64,000 bases of DNA from Streptococcus infantis. Lineage in GTDB: Bacteria; Bacillota; Bacilli; Lactobacillales; Streptococcaceae. The stretch covers positions 124,001 through 188,000 of the forward strand of contig NZ_JYOV01000022.1 in NCBI RefSeq assembly GCF_000963255.1. The letters run 5' to 3'. The notes under the pieces were generated by a model. It was not told the origin of the DNA. It ran no database searches and worked only from the letters and a program-made list of their open reading frames with translations. The translations under genes and the position numbers were made by a program. This document shows, in pieces, positions 35,511 to 43,261 of this stretch (the stretch's first letter is position 1; the number at the start of each line of letters is the position of its first letter).

Positions 35511-36374
35511 TTATTTTTCTTTAGACTCTAAAGCTGATTTGATGGCATCACGATCAACTTTCAATTTCGTTAAATTTTTCTCTTCAGATTCTAATTGACT
35601 CGTATCTGGTTTAACACGATAGTAAACATTTTCTGGATGCATCAACATTCCTTCATATTGTTGTCCTGCAAAGAGTCTATCTTCAGTGTGATTGGAATTG
35701 TCTGTTATTTTACCATCACCACCAGGTTCCATGACAACACCACTTGGTACAACGACTACCACAAACCCTCCCGCCTGAGAACCTTTTGCCCAAGCACCAA
35801 GGGCTACTGTTTCTGGGTTGCGATCATTCTGACTTTTTGATACTTTTAATTCAACAATAGACTCATGCTTTTGATCATTGTATATCCAAGAAGATTGGAC
35901 TTCCCCTGAATCATTAATGATATATTCATTACCAGACTGTGTCCGCCAAGTACCCTCTAAACTTGATAAATCATTATTTCTGAGGGCTTCAATATCTAAT
36001 TTGGGAACAGAAGCTTCTTTTTTTAATTGACTAACATGCTGCTCCGCTTCTGAGATCTTGGTATCCAAATCAGCCAATTGCTCCTTTAGCTTTTGAATTT
36101 CCTCTTCCTTTACCTTATCCTTATCGTCCTCTTTCCCCTGACTTTTTGTCGTCTCTTCAGTCTTAGATGAGGAAGAAGTTTGATTTGCTTCTTGCTTGAG
36201 ATTAGGTGAATTTAAAAAGATGCTAGCAACAATGATTATAACTAGAGCTGTTATGGCAAGACCGATATACATTTTTATATTATTAATTGTAGAAAGGGTT
36301 TCTGCCAATCTAGATGAAGTTGCTTTTCGACCATGGGTCTTCTCAACATGTTTTATCCGTTCTTTCTTGTTCAT
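35511..36374 (-). CDS. Membrane-anchored coiled-coil protein with a DUF6287-like domain
   Basis: 287 aa. A basic N-terminus (MNKKERIKHVEKTHGRK) precedes one membrane helix (about 35-55). A Ser/Thr/Lys/Glu-rich linker and a coiled coil (about 90-120) follow. The extracellular domain starts LEGTWRTQSGNEYIIND (near 138) and resembles the DUF6287 domain found in streptococcal lipoproteins and surface proteins; its role is unknown. A second short coiled coil closes the protein (SEEKNLTKLKVDRDAIKSAL). The topology is cytoplasmic N-terminus, outside C-terminus. Its promoter is embedded in a palindrome 100 bp upstream. Confidence 0.75.
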   Translation of the reverse strand: MNKKERIKHVEKTHGRKATSSRLAETLSTINNIKMYIGLAITALVIIIVASIFLNSPNLKQEANQTSSSSKTEETTKSQGKEDDKDKVKEEEIQKLKEQLADLDTKISEAEQHVSQLKKEASVPKLDIEALRNNDLSSLEGTWRTQSGNEYIINDSGEVQSSWIYNDQKHESIVELKVSKSQNDRNPETVALGAWAKGSQAGGFVVVVVPSGVVMEPGGDGKITDNSNHTEDRLFAGQQYEGMLMHPENVYYRVKPDTSQLESEEKNLTKLKVDRDAIKSALESKEK

Positions 36375-36464
36375 GATACTCCCCCTCTTTTTAATATATT
36401 GATAATTCTAATCAGCTATTGGAGTTTTACTCTTTCTGATGCCAATCTATAATATTTGTATAAA

Positions 36465-36489
36465 GGTAATCTATCACATAGATTATACC
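36465..36489 (-). promoter_or_regulatory. Promoter inside a palindrome, upstream of the DUF6287-type gene
   Basis: The minus strand has TG-G-TATAAT (TATAAT at 36482-36487). The -10 box is one arm of an inverted repeat (GGTAATCTAT / ATAGATT-A-TACC around CAC), an arrangement expected for a repressor site. The remainder of 36375-36714 has no gene; at 36586-36613 it holds three GGTCAA copies with an exact 11-bp period. Confidence 0.5.
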
Positions 36490-36585
36490 ACTCTTCAAAT
36501 ACAGATAAAAAATTTTATAGAAACTTTTTTGAATATTACTAAAGAGTAAATCAATCTAATCTACTTTATTCAATCTTCCCTTTTT

Positions 36586-36613
36586 GGTCAAAATTCGGTC
36601 AAGTTTTGGTCAA
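36586..36613. repeat. Three GGTCAA direct repeats with an 11-bp period
   Basis: GGTCAA begins at 36586, 36597 and 36608. On the minus strand this is TTGACC three times, one DNA turn apart, about 100 bp upstream of the DUF6287-type gene promoter. Confidence 0.6.
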
Positions 36614-36714
36614 AAAAACTAAAAATACTATCCTATTTTAAAAAACTAAATTGTGATGATTGCCTGTAAATAAACACATTAAATATTCTCTATGTTTTTT
36701 TACATTACTAAAAA

Positions 36715-36787
36715 TGCCGATTGCAGGGATCGAACCTGTGACCTTCGCGTTACGAATGCGGTGCTCTACCAACTGAGCTAAATCGGC
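36715..36787 (-). tRNA. tRNA-Thr (anticodon CGT)
   Basis: 73 nt. The acceptor stem GCCGATT pairs with AATCGGC (one wobble) followed by discriminator A. The anticodon loop TTCGTAA gives CGU, reading ACG. The T-loop GTTCGATCC is intact and CCA is not encoded. The ends of the anticodon stem are mismatched, a feature shared in part with E. coli tRNA-Thr(CGU). Confidence 0.93.
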
Positions 36788-36799
36788 GATTCCACTTAT

Positions 36800-36827
36800 A
36801 GTATAGCACTATAAGAAAGGATGTCAA
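36800..36827 (-). promoter_or_regulatory. tRNA-Thr promoter
   Basis: On the minus strand a perfect TTGACA (36822-36827), a 16-bp spacer and TATACT (36800-36805), with TG one base before the -10 box; the tRNA begins 13 bp downstream. Confidence 0.8.
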
Positions 36828-36834
36828 GGGATTC

Positions 36835-37299
36835 TTAACCCATCTTTTTAATCAAAATCTGACAAGGATTTTGAGGCCCCCAAAGTTGTGGAAAAATCTC
36901 TAATTTTTTAAAGCCAAGACTGCGGTAAAAGACATTTGTTCGATCATAATCTTTATTAGAGCCTTCTGCTACTGTTTTCACTTGTAAATAATCAACGTTT
37001 TTGCGTGCTTCACTCTCTAAAGCAGCAAGCAATTGACTCCCAATTCCTCTACCTTGATGAGCTTTTTTTACACCGAGACAATCAATCTCAGCACAATCTT
37101 CACTAGAATAGGACAAGCTTACAAAGCCAAGCAAATCACTCTCCTGATAGGCTGCCCAAACTTGTAAGTCCTTGGCTCCTTCAATGTAGGTTTGTGTGCT
37201 TTCTGCTATTCCAAACCATTCTGACAAATCCTTTAAAATCTCAGCGACAACTGCCATTTTTTGATCTTCATCCTTAACTTCTTTAATTACAAACATCAT
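36835..37299 (-). CDS. GNAT family N-acetyltransferase
   Basis: 154 aa from the ATG at 37299, with AAAGGA upstream (a second ATG follows immediately at 37296). Acetyl-CoA binding is shown by VKKAHQGRGIGSQLLAALE (near residue 84), preceded by the strand IDCLGV. The C-terminal FYRSLGFKKLE motif is typical for GNATs acting on small amines or aminoglycosides. The substrate is unknown. It lies 36 bp below the ABC permease gene and just before the tRNA-Thr promoter. Confidence 0.82.
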   Translation of the reverse strand: MMFVIKEVKDEDQKMAVVAEILKDLSEWFGIAESTQTYIEGAKDLQVWAAYQESDLLGFVSLSYSSEDCAEIDCLGVKKAHQGRGIGSQLLAALESEARKNVDYLQVKTVAEGSNKDYDRTNVFYRSLGFKKLEIFPQLWGPQNPCQILIKKMG

Positions 37300-37334
37300 A
37301 AGTTCCTTTCTTGATTTTAGTCCTACTTTACCTC

Positions 37335-38120
37335 TTAGGATCCCGCACTTTCGTAGGCATCCAATCCCCTGTCCCAAAGTTTGAGGGAAATAACAAAGAA
37401 AACAAGGGAAATCAAAATCAAACCACCAATATTAAAGAAGACATCCTTGTCCTGCAAGAAATAGCTGGCAGGATAGTAGGCCGTAAAGGCGAAAGGTACA
37501 ATAAAGCTAATTAACCAACGAAGGAGCGAATTGTAAATAGAAATAGGATACTTGGCAAAATCATTAAACATATAAAAAATGTAAATCATGGCACCTGACT
37601 GCTTGGTCCAAAAAGCGATGCTAGCTGTTGCAATTTTCAAGGAAGTATAAATCAAGGTCGCAAAAGGAATACAAACTAGAAAAATCAGGAATTTGGGAAG
37701 AGTCCAAGCAATGCTAGTCGCCGTTGTCGCTAGTAAAATTCCACCGACCAAAAGTTCACCCAAGGCATCAATCTGAAAGGTCTCAACGAGGATGTGAAAG
37801 AGAGGATTGATAGGACGAGTCAGATACTTGTCAAACTCCCCTTTTCGAACTAGTCGTTGACCTAAAGCCCAGAGATTGTCAAAAAAGAGATGATCTAATC
37901 CCTTTGGAATTAAGGAAAATCCATAGATAAAGGCAATCTCTTGAAAGGTCCAACCCTCTAGCGAGGGGATGTGTTGAAAGATGACATTGAGAAACAAGAG
38001 GTTTAGTCCTTGAGTCAGAAAGACTCCCAACACGCCAACCACAAAATCCACCTTGTATTCCATGATTTGCTTGATGTATTGTCTGATAAAAATCAGATGC
38101 ATGCGTTGATATTTTTTCAT
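37335..38120 (-). CDS. ABC-2 type permease, second subunit
   Basis: 261 aa with six helices. The profile (start RMHLIFIRQYIKQIMEYKVDFVVG; motif FDKYLTRPINPLFHIL near residue 95) matches the ABC-2 permease subgroup formerly called DUF990. It follows the other permease gene by one base after its stop, with its ribosome binding site GGGAGG inside the end of that gene. Together with the ATPase upstream it should form an export complex of one ATPase and two permeases. The substrate is unknown. Confidence 0.85.
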   Translation of the reverse strand: MKKYQRMHLIFIRQYIKQIMEYKVDFVVGVLGVFLTQGLNLLFLNVIFQHIPSLEGWTFQEIAFIYGFSLIPKGLDHLFFDNLWALGQRLVRKGEFDKYLTRPINPLFHILVETFQIDALGELLVGGILLATTATSIAWTLPKFLIFLVCIPFATLIYTSLKIATASIAFWTKQSGAMIYIFYMFNDFAKYPISIYNSLLRWLISFIVPFAFTAYYPASYFLQDKDVFFNIGGLILISLVFFVISLKLWDRGLDAYESAGS

Positions 38121-38121
38121 A

Positions 38122-38940
38122 CTAACCTCCCTGAATGGTGATAAATGACTGGACTCGTTTCCAAATCAACTGAGACAAGCCCACCATCACTATAAGCCAG
38201 AAAAGCTGAAGCAAAAGTGCTTGAAGAATCTGACTGGCATCGTATTTCCCAACAATAATCATGACCGGAGTGTAAATTAAGGATGAAAATGGCAATAAGG
38301 AGAGAATATCTGAAACGATTTTCGGAAAGAAAGCCAAGGGAATTAAACTGCCAGACATAAAGGCCACTATTGAAGTCTTGAGTAGATTGGAACCCCATAA
38401 ATTTTTAAATACAAAGGCTGAAAATCCAAAGCAGATATTAAAGAAAAAGTTAATCAGATAAGCCAGGGTTAAGCTAAAGAGATAAAGGACAGTTAATCCC
38501 AGCACTTCTACAATACCTTGCCCAGACAAGATTTTCATCAAAACAATGACACTTAAAAATGGCAGTCCAACAGAGATAAAAATCAACCACTTGGAACCAA
38601 GCTCCGTAAAGAGGTAAGAAGCCGTAAAATGCACTGGTCGCAACAAGCGCATGATAATGGAACCATCCTTGACCTCATCACCAATCATAAAGGAAGAATC
38701 CGACCTAGTCAGAAGATTAGTCACAAAACTCATGATGATGTAGAGGGTGATATCTGCCATACTGAAGCCCTGAATCAAAGGCTCCTGGGAGGAATCAAAG
38801 ACAGCCTTCCAGAGATAAAAAGCCACAAAAGCCCCCATGACATCGCCTATCCGATAAAGTAGAAAGTTGACTCGATAGCTAATCAACTCCTGAACTCCTG
38901 CATTGATAAAGGGTTTATAACGTCTCCACAATTTGACCAT
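38122..38940 (-). CDS. ABC-2 type permease, first subunit
   Basis: 272 aa from the ATG at 38940, one base past the stop of the ATPase gene and preceded by GAAAGGAG. Six helices. It shares with its partner the layout KPFINAGVQELISYRVNFLLYRIGD and the loop DGSIIMRLLRPVHFTASYLF (near residue 90), the permease face that contacts the ATPase. Such paired permeases serve export of drugs, lipids or peptides in Bacillota; no substrate can be inferred. Confidence 0.85.
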   Translation of the reverse strand: MVKLWRRYKPFINAGVQELISYRVNFLLYRIGDVMGAFVAFYLWKAVFDSSQEPLIQGFSMADITLYIIMSFVTNLLTRSDSSFMIGDEVKDGSIIMRLLRPVHFTASYLFTELGSKWLIFISVGLPFLSVIVLMKILSGQGIVEVLGLTVLYLFSLTLAYLINFFFNICFGFSAFVFKNLWGSNLLKTSIVAFMSGSLIPLAFFPKIVSDILSLLPFSSLIYTPVMIIVGKYDASQILQALLLQLFWLIVMVGLSQLIWKRVQSFITIQGG

Positions 38941-38941
38941 C

Positions 38942-39934
38942 TTAGAGCTCCTTTCGATAGAAGCGACGGATAATATCTTCAATATCCGTATCTACCATCT
39001 TCAAATCACGGACTTCAAAATCAGACAAGGTTTGCTTGATAATATCGGCCGACTGGTAGCGGGAACTATCGAATTCAATGTTGAGACTATTTCCTTGTCT
39101 ATCAATTGTCATATCCGAAAAGCCTTCATAGTGAGAAACGATATGACTTTGATCTGGTAGCAGTTCAAAGGAGAGAGTTTTCATCTTTCCAAAGGTCTCC
39201 TTGAGCTGGCTAACCGTTCCATCAAAAATCTCTTGCCCCTTGTCAATCATAAAAATCCGATCACAGAGTTGCTCAATATCGCTCAGGTCGTGAGTGGTCA
39301 AGAGAATGGTTGTTTCTTCCTCTTGATTGATCTGAGTAATGGCTCGACGAATGTTATCCTTGACCGAAACGTCCAAGCCAATGGTCGGCTCATCTAAAAA
39401 GAGAACCTTGGGATTGTGAAGCAAGGAAGCCGCAATATCCGCCCGCATCCGTTGACCCAGTGAAAGAGTCCGCACAGGATCCTTGATAAATTCCTTCAAA
39501 TCCAAAACTTCATTCAAAAAGTCCATACGCTTATGGAAGAGCGAGTCTGGCACATCATAAATCTCTTTTAAAACCGTGTAGGTCTCTTGCAGGGCCAGAT
39601 CCCACCATAGCTGGGTGCGTTGTCCGAAAACGACTCCAATATCCTTGACATAATCTTGGCGATTGTCCTGCGGAATCTTGCCATTAATCCGACAATAGCC
39701 AGATGTCGGCTTTAAAATCCCTGTCAGCATTTTGATAGTTGTCGACTTCCCAGCACCATTTGCCCCGATAAATCCTAAAATCTGCCCTTTTGGAACTTCA
39801 AAAGTCAAATCCTTGACCGCTTCAAAGGTCTGCTTTTCAGGATGAATAAAGGAGCGCAAGGCTCCCTTCAAGCCCGGTTCCTTAACAGCCTTCACAAAAT
39901 TTTTCTGAAGATGTTCCACTTCTATCATTGCCAT
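38942..39934 (-). CDS. ABC-2 transporter ATPase (NatA/DrrA-like)
   Basis: 330 aa. The ABC domain (about 1-250) has Walker A GANGAGKST (near residue 54), Q-loop VFGQRTQLWW, signature LSLGQRMRADIA and Walker B LFLDEPTIGLD, with the H-loop in LLTTHDL. A C-terminal extension (about 250-330) of the DrrA type follows. The Leu-Gly signature and the tryptophan-rich Q-loop are typical for the subgroup paired with DUF990-like permeases. First gene of the three-gene exporter operon. Confidence 0.92.
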   Translation of the reverse strand: MAMIEVEHLQKNFVKAVKEPGLKGALRSFIHPEKQTFEAVKDLTFEVPKGQILGFIGANGAGKSTTIKMLTGILKPTSGYCRINGKIPQDNRQDYVKDIGVVFGQRTQLWWDLALQETYTVLKEIYDVPDSLFHKRMDFLNEVLDLKEFIKDPVRTLSLGQRMRADIAASLLHNPKVLFLDEPTIGLDVSVKDNIRRAITQINQEEETTILLTTHDLSDIEQLCDRIFMIDKGQEIFDGTVSQLKETFGKMKTLSFELLPDQSHIVSHYEGFSDMTIDRQGNSLNIEFDSSRYQSADIIKQTLSDFEVRDLKMVDTDIEDIIRRFYRKEL

Positions 39935-40043
39935 ATCTATCTCCCTATCGTAAGAAACAACATTGTATTTTTGACTACAAATATTCTAAATCCTTACTTT
40001 CTACACCTTCTCAATATTATTACAGAAGGATTTATACCAACCT

Positions 40044-40081
40044 ATTATAGTCCAATAAAAAAAGGAATGCAAGCGTTTGCT
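40044..40081 (-). promoter_or_regulatory. Promoter of the ABC exporter operon with a cre-like site
   Basis: The minus strand has TATAAT at 40044-40049. About 17 bp upstream, AGCAAACGCTTGCA (40068-40081) fits the cre consensus at all but the first base and overlaps the -35 position. The rest of 39935-40287 is AT-rich and has another TATAAT (minus, near 40221) but no gene. Confidence 0.5.
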
Positions 40082-40287
40082 TATGGATTATGAATTTAGA
40101 GATTTCTCTCTTATAATAATGCTTTTGAAACAGAAATTCTGGTTTAATAGTTTCCTTAAGACACACAAAAACCTGCCTTCTTTTTCAACATAAGGAAAGA
40201 AAGCCCTAATAACACCCTATTATAGTGCAAATGTCTACGGAAAATAAGTGTTAATTTATATCGAAGATTTTTATCCCTAAGAAAAGA

Positions 40288-40310
40288 TAAAAAGGTGATG
40301 CTGCATCACC
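40288..40310 (-). terminator. Terminator after the orphan small-gene cluster
   Basis: A perfect 8-bp stem GGTGATGC / GCATCACC with a one-base centre, as read in DNA, is followed on the minus strand by TTTTTATC. It starts 6 bp below the last gene. Confidence 0.8.
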
Positions 40311-40315
40311 TCCCT

Positions 40316-40723
40316 CTACCAAGTTAAGTCTTCAATCATGCTTCTTACTTGTGAATCAAGGGTCTTATCCTTCTTCAGTTCTCCAACTAAAGTCTGAATC
40401 TGCCGGACTAGATTTGGATCATTGTCATTATAGCATCGATGAAGCATCCAGATGTTATGCACAGTTGGACTTTTTAGAACTGACTCCATCAATAATTCCT
40501 CATAGCCTTGATGATAAAATCTCTCTACAAAGTGAACCAACTCACCTGGAGCTCCAAAATCTACTTCTGGATGCTTGGAAATAAAGTCTAAAATGGGGGC
40601 AACCAAATCAAAGGGTTGATCATAAAGCTCCATAGCATCCATAATCTCATCTGCCAACTCAAATTCTTGGTCTTCAGTAATTGCATCATGCAAAGCAACT
40701 AACATATCATCTTTAGTAAGCAT
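40316..40723 (-). CDS. Small acidic helical protein, possibly immunity-type, unknown
   Basis: 135 aa, acidic, all-helical, with repeated short helical pairs. The block GELVHFVERFYHQGYEELLMESVLKSPT, followed by WMLHRCYND, resembles small cytoplasmic proteins found beside polymorphic toxins as immunity proteins, but I cannot name a family with confidence. AAAGGAG precedes the ATG. It is the last of four small genes read in the same direction (42148 to 40316) with gaps of 30-55 bp. No toxin gene is visible nearby. Confidence 0.65.
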   Translation of the reverse strand: MLTKDDMLVALHDAITEDQEFELADEIMDAMELYDQPFDLVAPILDFISKHPEVDFGAPGELVHFVERFYHQGYEELLMESVLKSPTVHNIWMLHRCYNDNDPNLVRQIQTLVGELKKDKTLDSQVRSMIEDLTW

Positions 40724-40776
40724 CTGATTCTCCTTTTCAACTTTTCCATATCATTATTCGTTTTCGAACTTCTTCT

Positions 40777-41175
40777 TCACTCATCAAACCTTGTTCGTAA
40801 GTAGTTTTCAAACTCCTTTTGGGATAAATCACTAGGAAGTTCAAACACATACTCATATCCTTCATCACAAAAGGAAGCTTTCTCTTCAGGTGGAAACCAT
40901 TTCCAAAGCCAGATGATATAGGAGGCATAATCTTGTAACCTGTTCGTTGAATCAAAGTAATCAATCACAAAAACATTTTTCTTGCTACTCAAAGAACTTT
41001 CCAAGGTAAGCTGAGGACTTTGATAATCCCAAGAAAGCGAATAAGCTTTTTCAGGATTCGTCCTTTCTCTGATCAAAATACCTGGGAATTTTTCTCTCAA
41101 AGCAGTACAAAAGGCTTGTAAATCTAGGAATATGGGGTCTTTACTCTCAATAAAGACAAAATCAGCAGTACTCAT
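40777..41175 (-). CDS. Small soluble protein, unknown (possible immunity-type)
   Basis: 132 aa, mixed alpha/beta, no signal or membrane segment. Aromatic-rich stretch YIIWLWKWFPPEEKA (near residue 85) and a C-terminal helix KEFENYLRTRF. I recognise no family. AGGAGAG stands upstream of the ATG. The genomic setting (a string of small single-domain genes) and its composition are those of the immunity proteins of polymorphic toxin loci; this is inference only. Confidence 0.6.
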   Translation of the reverse strand: MSTADFVFIESKDPIFLDLQAFCTALREKFPGILIRERTNPEKAYSLSWDYQSPQLTLESSLSSKKNVFVIDYFDSTNRLQDYASYIIWLWKWFPPEEKASFCDEGYEYVFELPSDLSQKEFENYLRTRFDE

Positions 41176-41212
41176 CAGTCTCTCTCCTTCTTTTTAAAAC
41201 TGAAAACAGACC

Positions 41213-41731
41213 TTAACCATCAATGGCAAAATTCTCCAGACTCTCAAATGCCTGACCCTGATAGTCAAAAGAAAAGATATGAATATCATCAAAAGTTTGA
41301 TCGCAGAAAGTAACGGTTTGTCTTTCTGGCTCGATGATGGGTTTACCCAACTTTTCAGTAGCTTCTTCATTTGTCAAATACCCGTAAAATTCTTGTAAAT
41401 GAGGCAGTATAAATGCAAGAATACGGTAAAGATTTTTATGGTAATTGGCTGCAAGCAACTGAGCTTCCATCTCAAAATTTCCACTTGGTTTTTCTTCCCA
41501 AGCTACAAGAACATCATCTACTTCATGGACGTAGGCTTGCAAGGACTGATCGAATATCATGGCTATCTTTCCTTTCAAAAGTACTGTAACGTTCTCACAC
41601 CTAAACACCGAAAAACCTATGTTCGCTAGCAATCCAATGCCAACAAGTTTTTCAAATGAACCTAGTGTAGCTAAAACTGCAATTAAAGAGTCATCAATAT
41701 ATGCTCCGGAGGTTTCATGAATTCCAAACAA
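41213..41731 (-). CDS. Unknown protein, 5' end probably disrupted
   Basis: Open for 172 codons from a TTG (41731) that has no ribosome binding site. A good ribosome binding site and ATG stand directly after the preceding gene (ATG at about 41764-41766), but that frame ends after ten codons; the segment EKSFLTAEILTDLQS in a second frame would join well to the open frame. Two small indels are therefore likely near the start. The visible part has a hydrophobic region (LIAVLATLGSFEKLVGIGLLANIGF) and an acidic C-terminal domain with DDIHIFSFDYQG. No family is recognised. It may be a pseudogene. Confidence 0.45.
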   Translation of the reverse strand: MFGIHETSGAYIDDSLIAVLATLGSFEKLVGIGLLANIGFSVFRCENVTVLLKGKIAMIFDQSLQAYVHEVDDVLVAWEEKPSGNFEMEAQLLAANYHKNLYRILAFILPHLQEFYGYLTNEEATEKLGKPIIEPERQTVTFCDQTFDDIHIFSFDYQGQAFESLENFAIDG

Positions 41732-41779
41732 CTTTGCAAATCAGTTAGAATTTCTGCCGTAAGAAAAGATTTTTCATTC

Positions 41780-42148
41780 TTATTTATAACCTCCCTTACT
41801 TGAATCATTATTCTCCTCCACCATTTCAATCCAAGAATCAAAATACTGCTCCATAAAATAGGTCTGCTCTGCTATCAAATCTTTATTAACCTTCTCATCC
41901 AAGGGCGCTAAAACCCACTTGTCTTCTATATCATCACGACGTCGAATGATAGCAACCAACTTTCCAGTAAAGACTTCCAGAGGCTGTTGCTGATCATGGG
42001 AAACAATATAAACATCTTGCTCTTCGCCATCTCCCCCCATCAGTTCAGGTATGTAGCCATAGTTAATCGGATAGACATTCCCAAAAGAATCTTCAAACCC
42101 CACCGGCCGATCAATGACACCACTAAATATTCTCTCTTTGAATTTCAT
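41780..42148 (-). CDS. Inorganic pyrophosphatase-like small protein
   Basis: 122 aa from the ATG at 42148, with GGAGG 10 bp upstream; earlier in-frame codons overlap that site. The family I pyrophosphatase core is visible: GVIDRPVGFED, YPINYGYIPELMGGDGEEQDVYIV (near residue 24) and GKLVAIIRRRDDIEDKWV. The protein is much shorter than a housekeeping family I enzyme (about 170-180 aa), and streptococci use the family II enzyme PpaC for bulk pyrophosphate hydrolysis, so this is likely a specialised hydrolase. It is the first of the four small genes at 40.3-42.1 kb. Confidence 0.75.
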   Translation of the reverse strand: MKFKERIFSGVIDRPVGFEDSFGNVYPINYGYIPELMGGDGEEQDVYIVSHDQQQPLEVFTGKLVAIIRRRDDIEDKWVLAPLDEKVNKDLIAEQTYFMEQYFDSWIEMVEENNDSSKGGYK

Positions 42149-42195
42149 CTTTTCATTGCCTCCGTATGACATTTTTCCTAGATTCATTATACAAG

Positions 42196-42219
42196 AAAAA
42201 TCCCGCCGCAGCGAGATTT
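42196..42219 (-). terminator. Terminator of fba
   Basis: On the minus strand TCTCGC / GCGGGA (one G-U pair) with a 4-base loop is followed by TTTTTC. It lies 17 bp below the fba stop. Confidence 0.75.
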
Positions 42220-42235
42220 TCTATCTATAGCCTAA

Positions 42236-43117
42236 TTAAGCTTTACCTTCTGAACCGAATACGTCGATACGTTCTTCAACTGAAGCTTGGATAGCTTTTA
42301 CACCGTCAGCCAAGAATTTACGTGGGTCGAAGAGTTTTTTCTTGTCGTATTCTGCTTCGTTTGCTTCGTAGTCACGAGCAAATTTACGTGTTGCGTTAGC
42401 GAATGCGATTTGGCATTCAGTGTTAACGTTAACTTTAGCAACACCAAGTTTGATAGCTGCTTGGATTTGGTCATCAGGAATACCTGAACCACCGTGCAAT
42501 ACGATTGGGAATCCTGGTACAGCTTCAGTCAATTTTTGCAAGTGATCAAGGTGAAGACCTTTCCAGTTTGCTGGGTAAGGACCGTGGATGTTACCAATAC
42601 CAGCTGCCAAGAAGTCGATACCAGTTGCAACCATTGCTTTAGCATCTTCGATTGGAGCCAATTCACCATCACCGATGATTCCGTCTTCTTCACCACCGAT
42701 AGTTCCAACTTCAGCTTCTACTGATACACCATTTGCGTGAGCAAATTCTACAACTTTACGAGCTTTTTCAAGGTTTTCTTCAACTGGAAGGTGTGAACCG
42801 TCAAACATAACTGAAGTATAACCAACTTGAATACACTCAAGTGCATCTTCGTAGTGACCGTGGTCAAGGTGGATAGCTACTGGTACAGTGATACCCATTG
42901 ATTCAACAAGGTTAGCGATCAAGTTGCGAGCAACTTTGTAACCACCCATGTATTTAGCAGCACCCATTGAAGTTTGGATCAAAACTGGAGCTTTTTTAGC
43001 TTCTGCTGCGCGCAAGATAGCTTGAGTCCACTCAAGGTTGTTTGTGTTAAATCCACCAACTGCATAACCGTTGTCACGAGCTGCTTGGACAAATTTTTCT
43101 GCTGAAACGATTGCCAT
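42236..43117 (-). CDS. fba: Class II fructose-bisphosphate aldolase
   Basis: 293 aa from the ATG at 43117 with AGGAGG 8 bp upstream, matching the streptococcal Fba length. Glycolytic enzyme splitting fructose 1,6-bisphosphate; zinc-dependent. Zinc and substrate residues are visible in PVAIHLDHGHYED (near residue 78), GGEEDG (near 138), GNIHGPY (near 178) and VLHGGSGIPD (near 208). Codon use is that of a highly expressed gene. In streptococci Fba is also found on the cell surface. It lies next to vncRS, the arrangement known from pneumococcus. Confidence 0.97.
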   Translation of the reverse strand: MAIVSAEKFVQAARDNGYAVGGFNTNNLEWTQAILRAAEAKKAPVLIQTSMGAAKYMGGYKVARNLIANLVESMGITVPVAIHLDHGHYEDALECIQVGYTSVMFDGSHLPVEENLEKARKVVEFAHANGVSVEAEVGTIGGEEDGIIGDGELAPIEDAKAMVATGIDFLAAGIGNIHGPYPANWKGLHLDHLQKLTEAVPGFPIVLHGGSGIPDDQIQAAIKLGVAKVNVNTECQIAFANATRKFARDYEANEAEYDKKKLFDPRKFLADGVKAIQASVEERIDVFGSEGKA

Positions 43118-43142
43118 TTTATCAGGCCTCCTGTATATTTTT

Positions 43143-43156
43143 ATGGGACATCCCAT
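43143..43156 (-). promoter_or_regulatory. Palindrome in the fba 5' untranslated region
   Basis: ATGGGA-CA-TCCCAT, a 6-bp inverted repeat located just past the expected start of transcription (TGA-TAAAAT -10 box on the minus strand near 43168). It could be a small operator or a stabilising 5' hairpin. Confidence 0.4.
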
Positions 43157-43261
43157 TTACATTGTTCATTTTATCACTTTTTAGCAAAAAAAGCTAGTTT
43201 TTCCCATACTTTAGATTGAATTTCTTCTATTTTCAGATATGTAAACCTTTTCCCACTTGGT

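Noticed and set aside
42298-42492. Open frames antisense to or shifted within fba
   Set aside because: Codon-bias shadows of a highly expressed gene.
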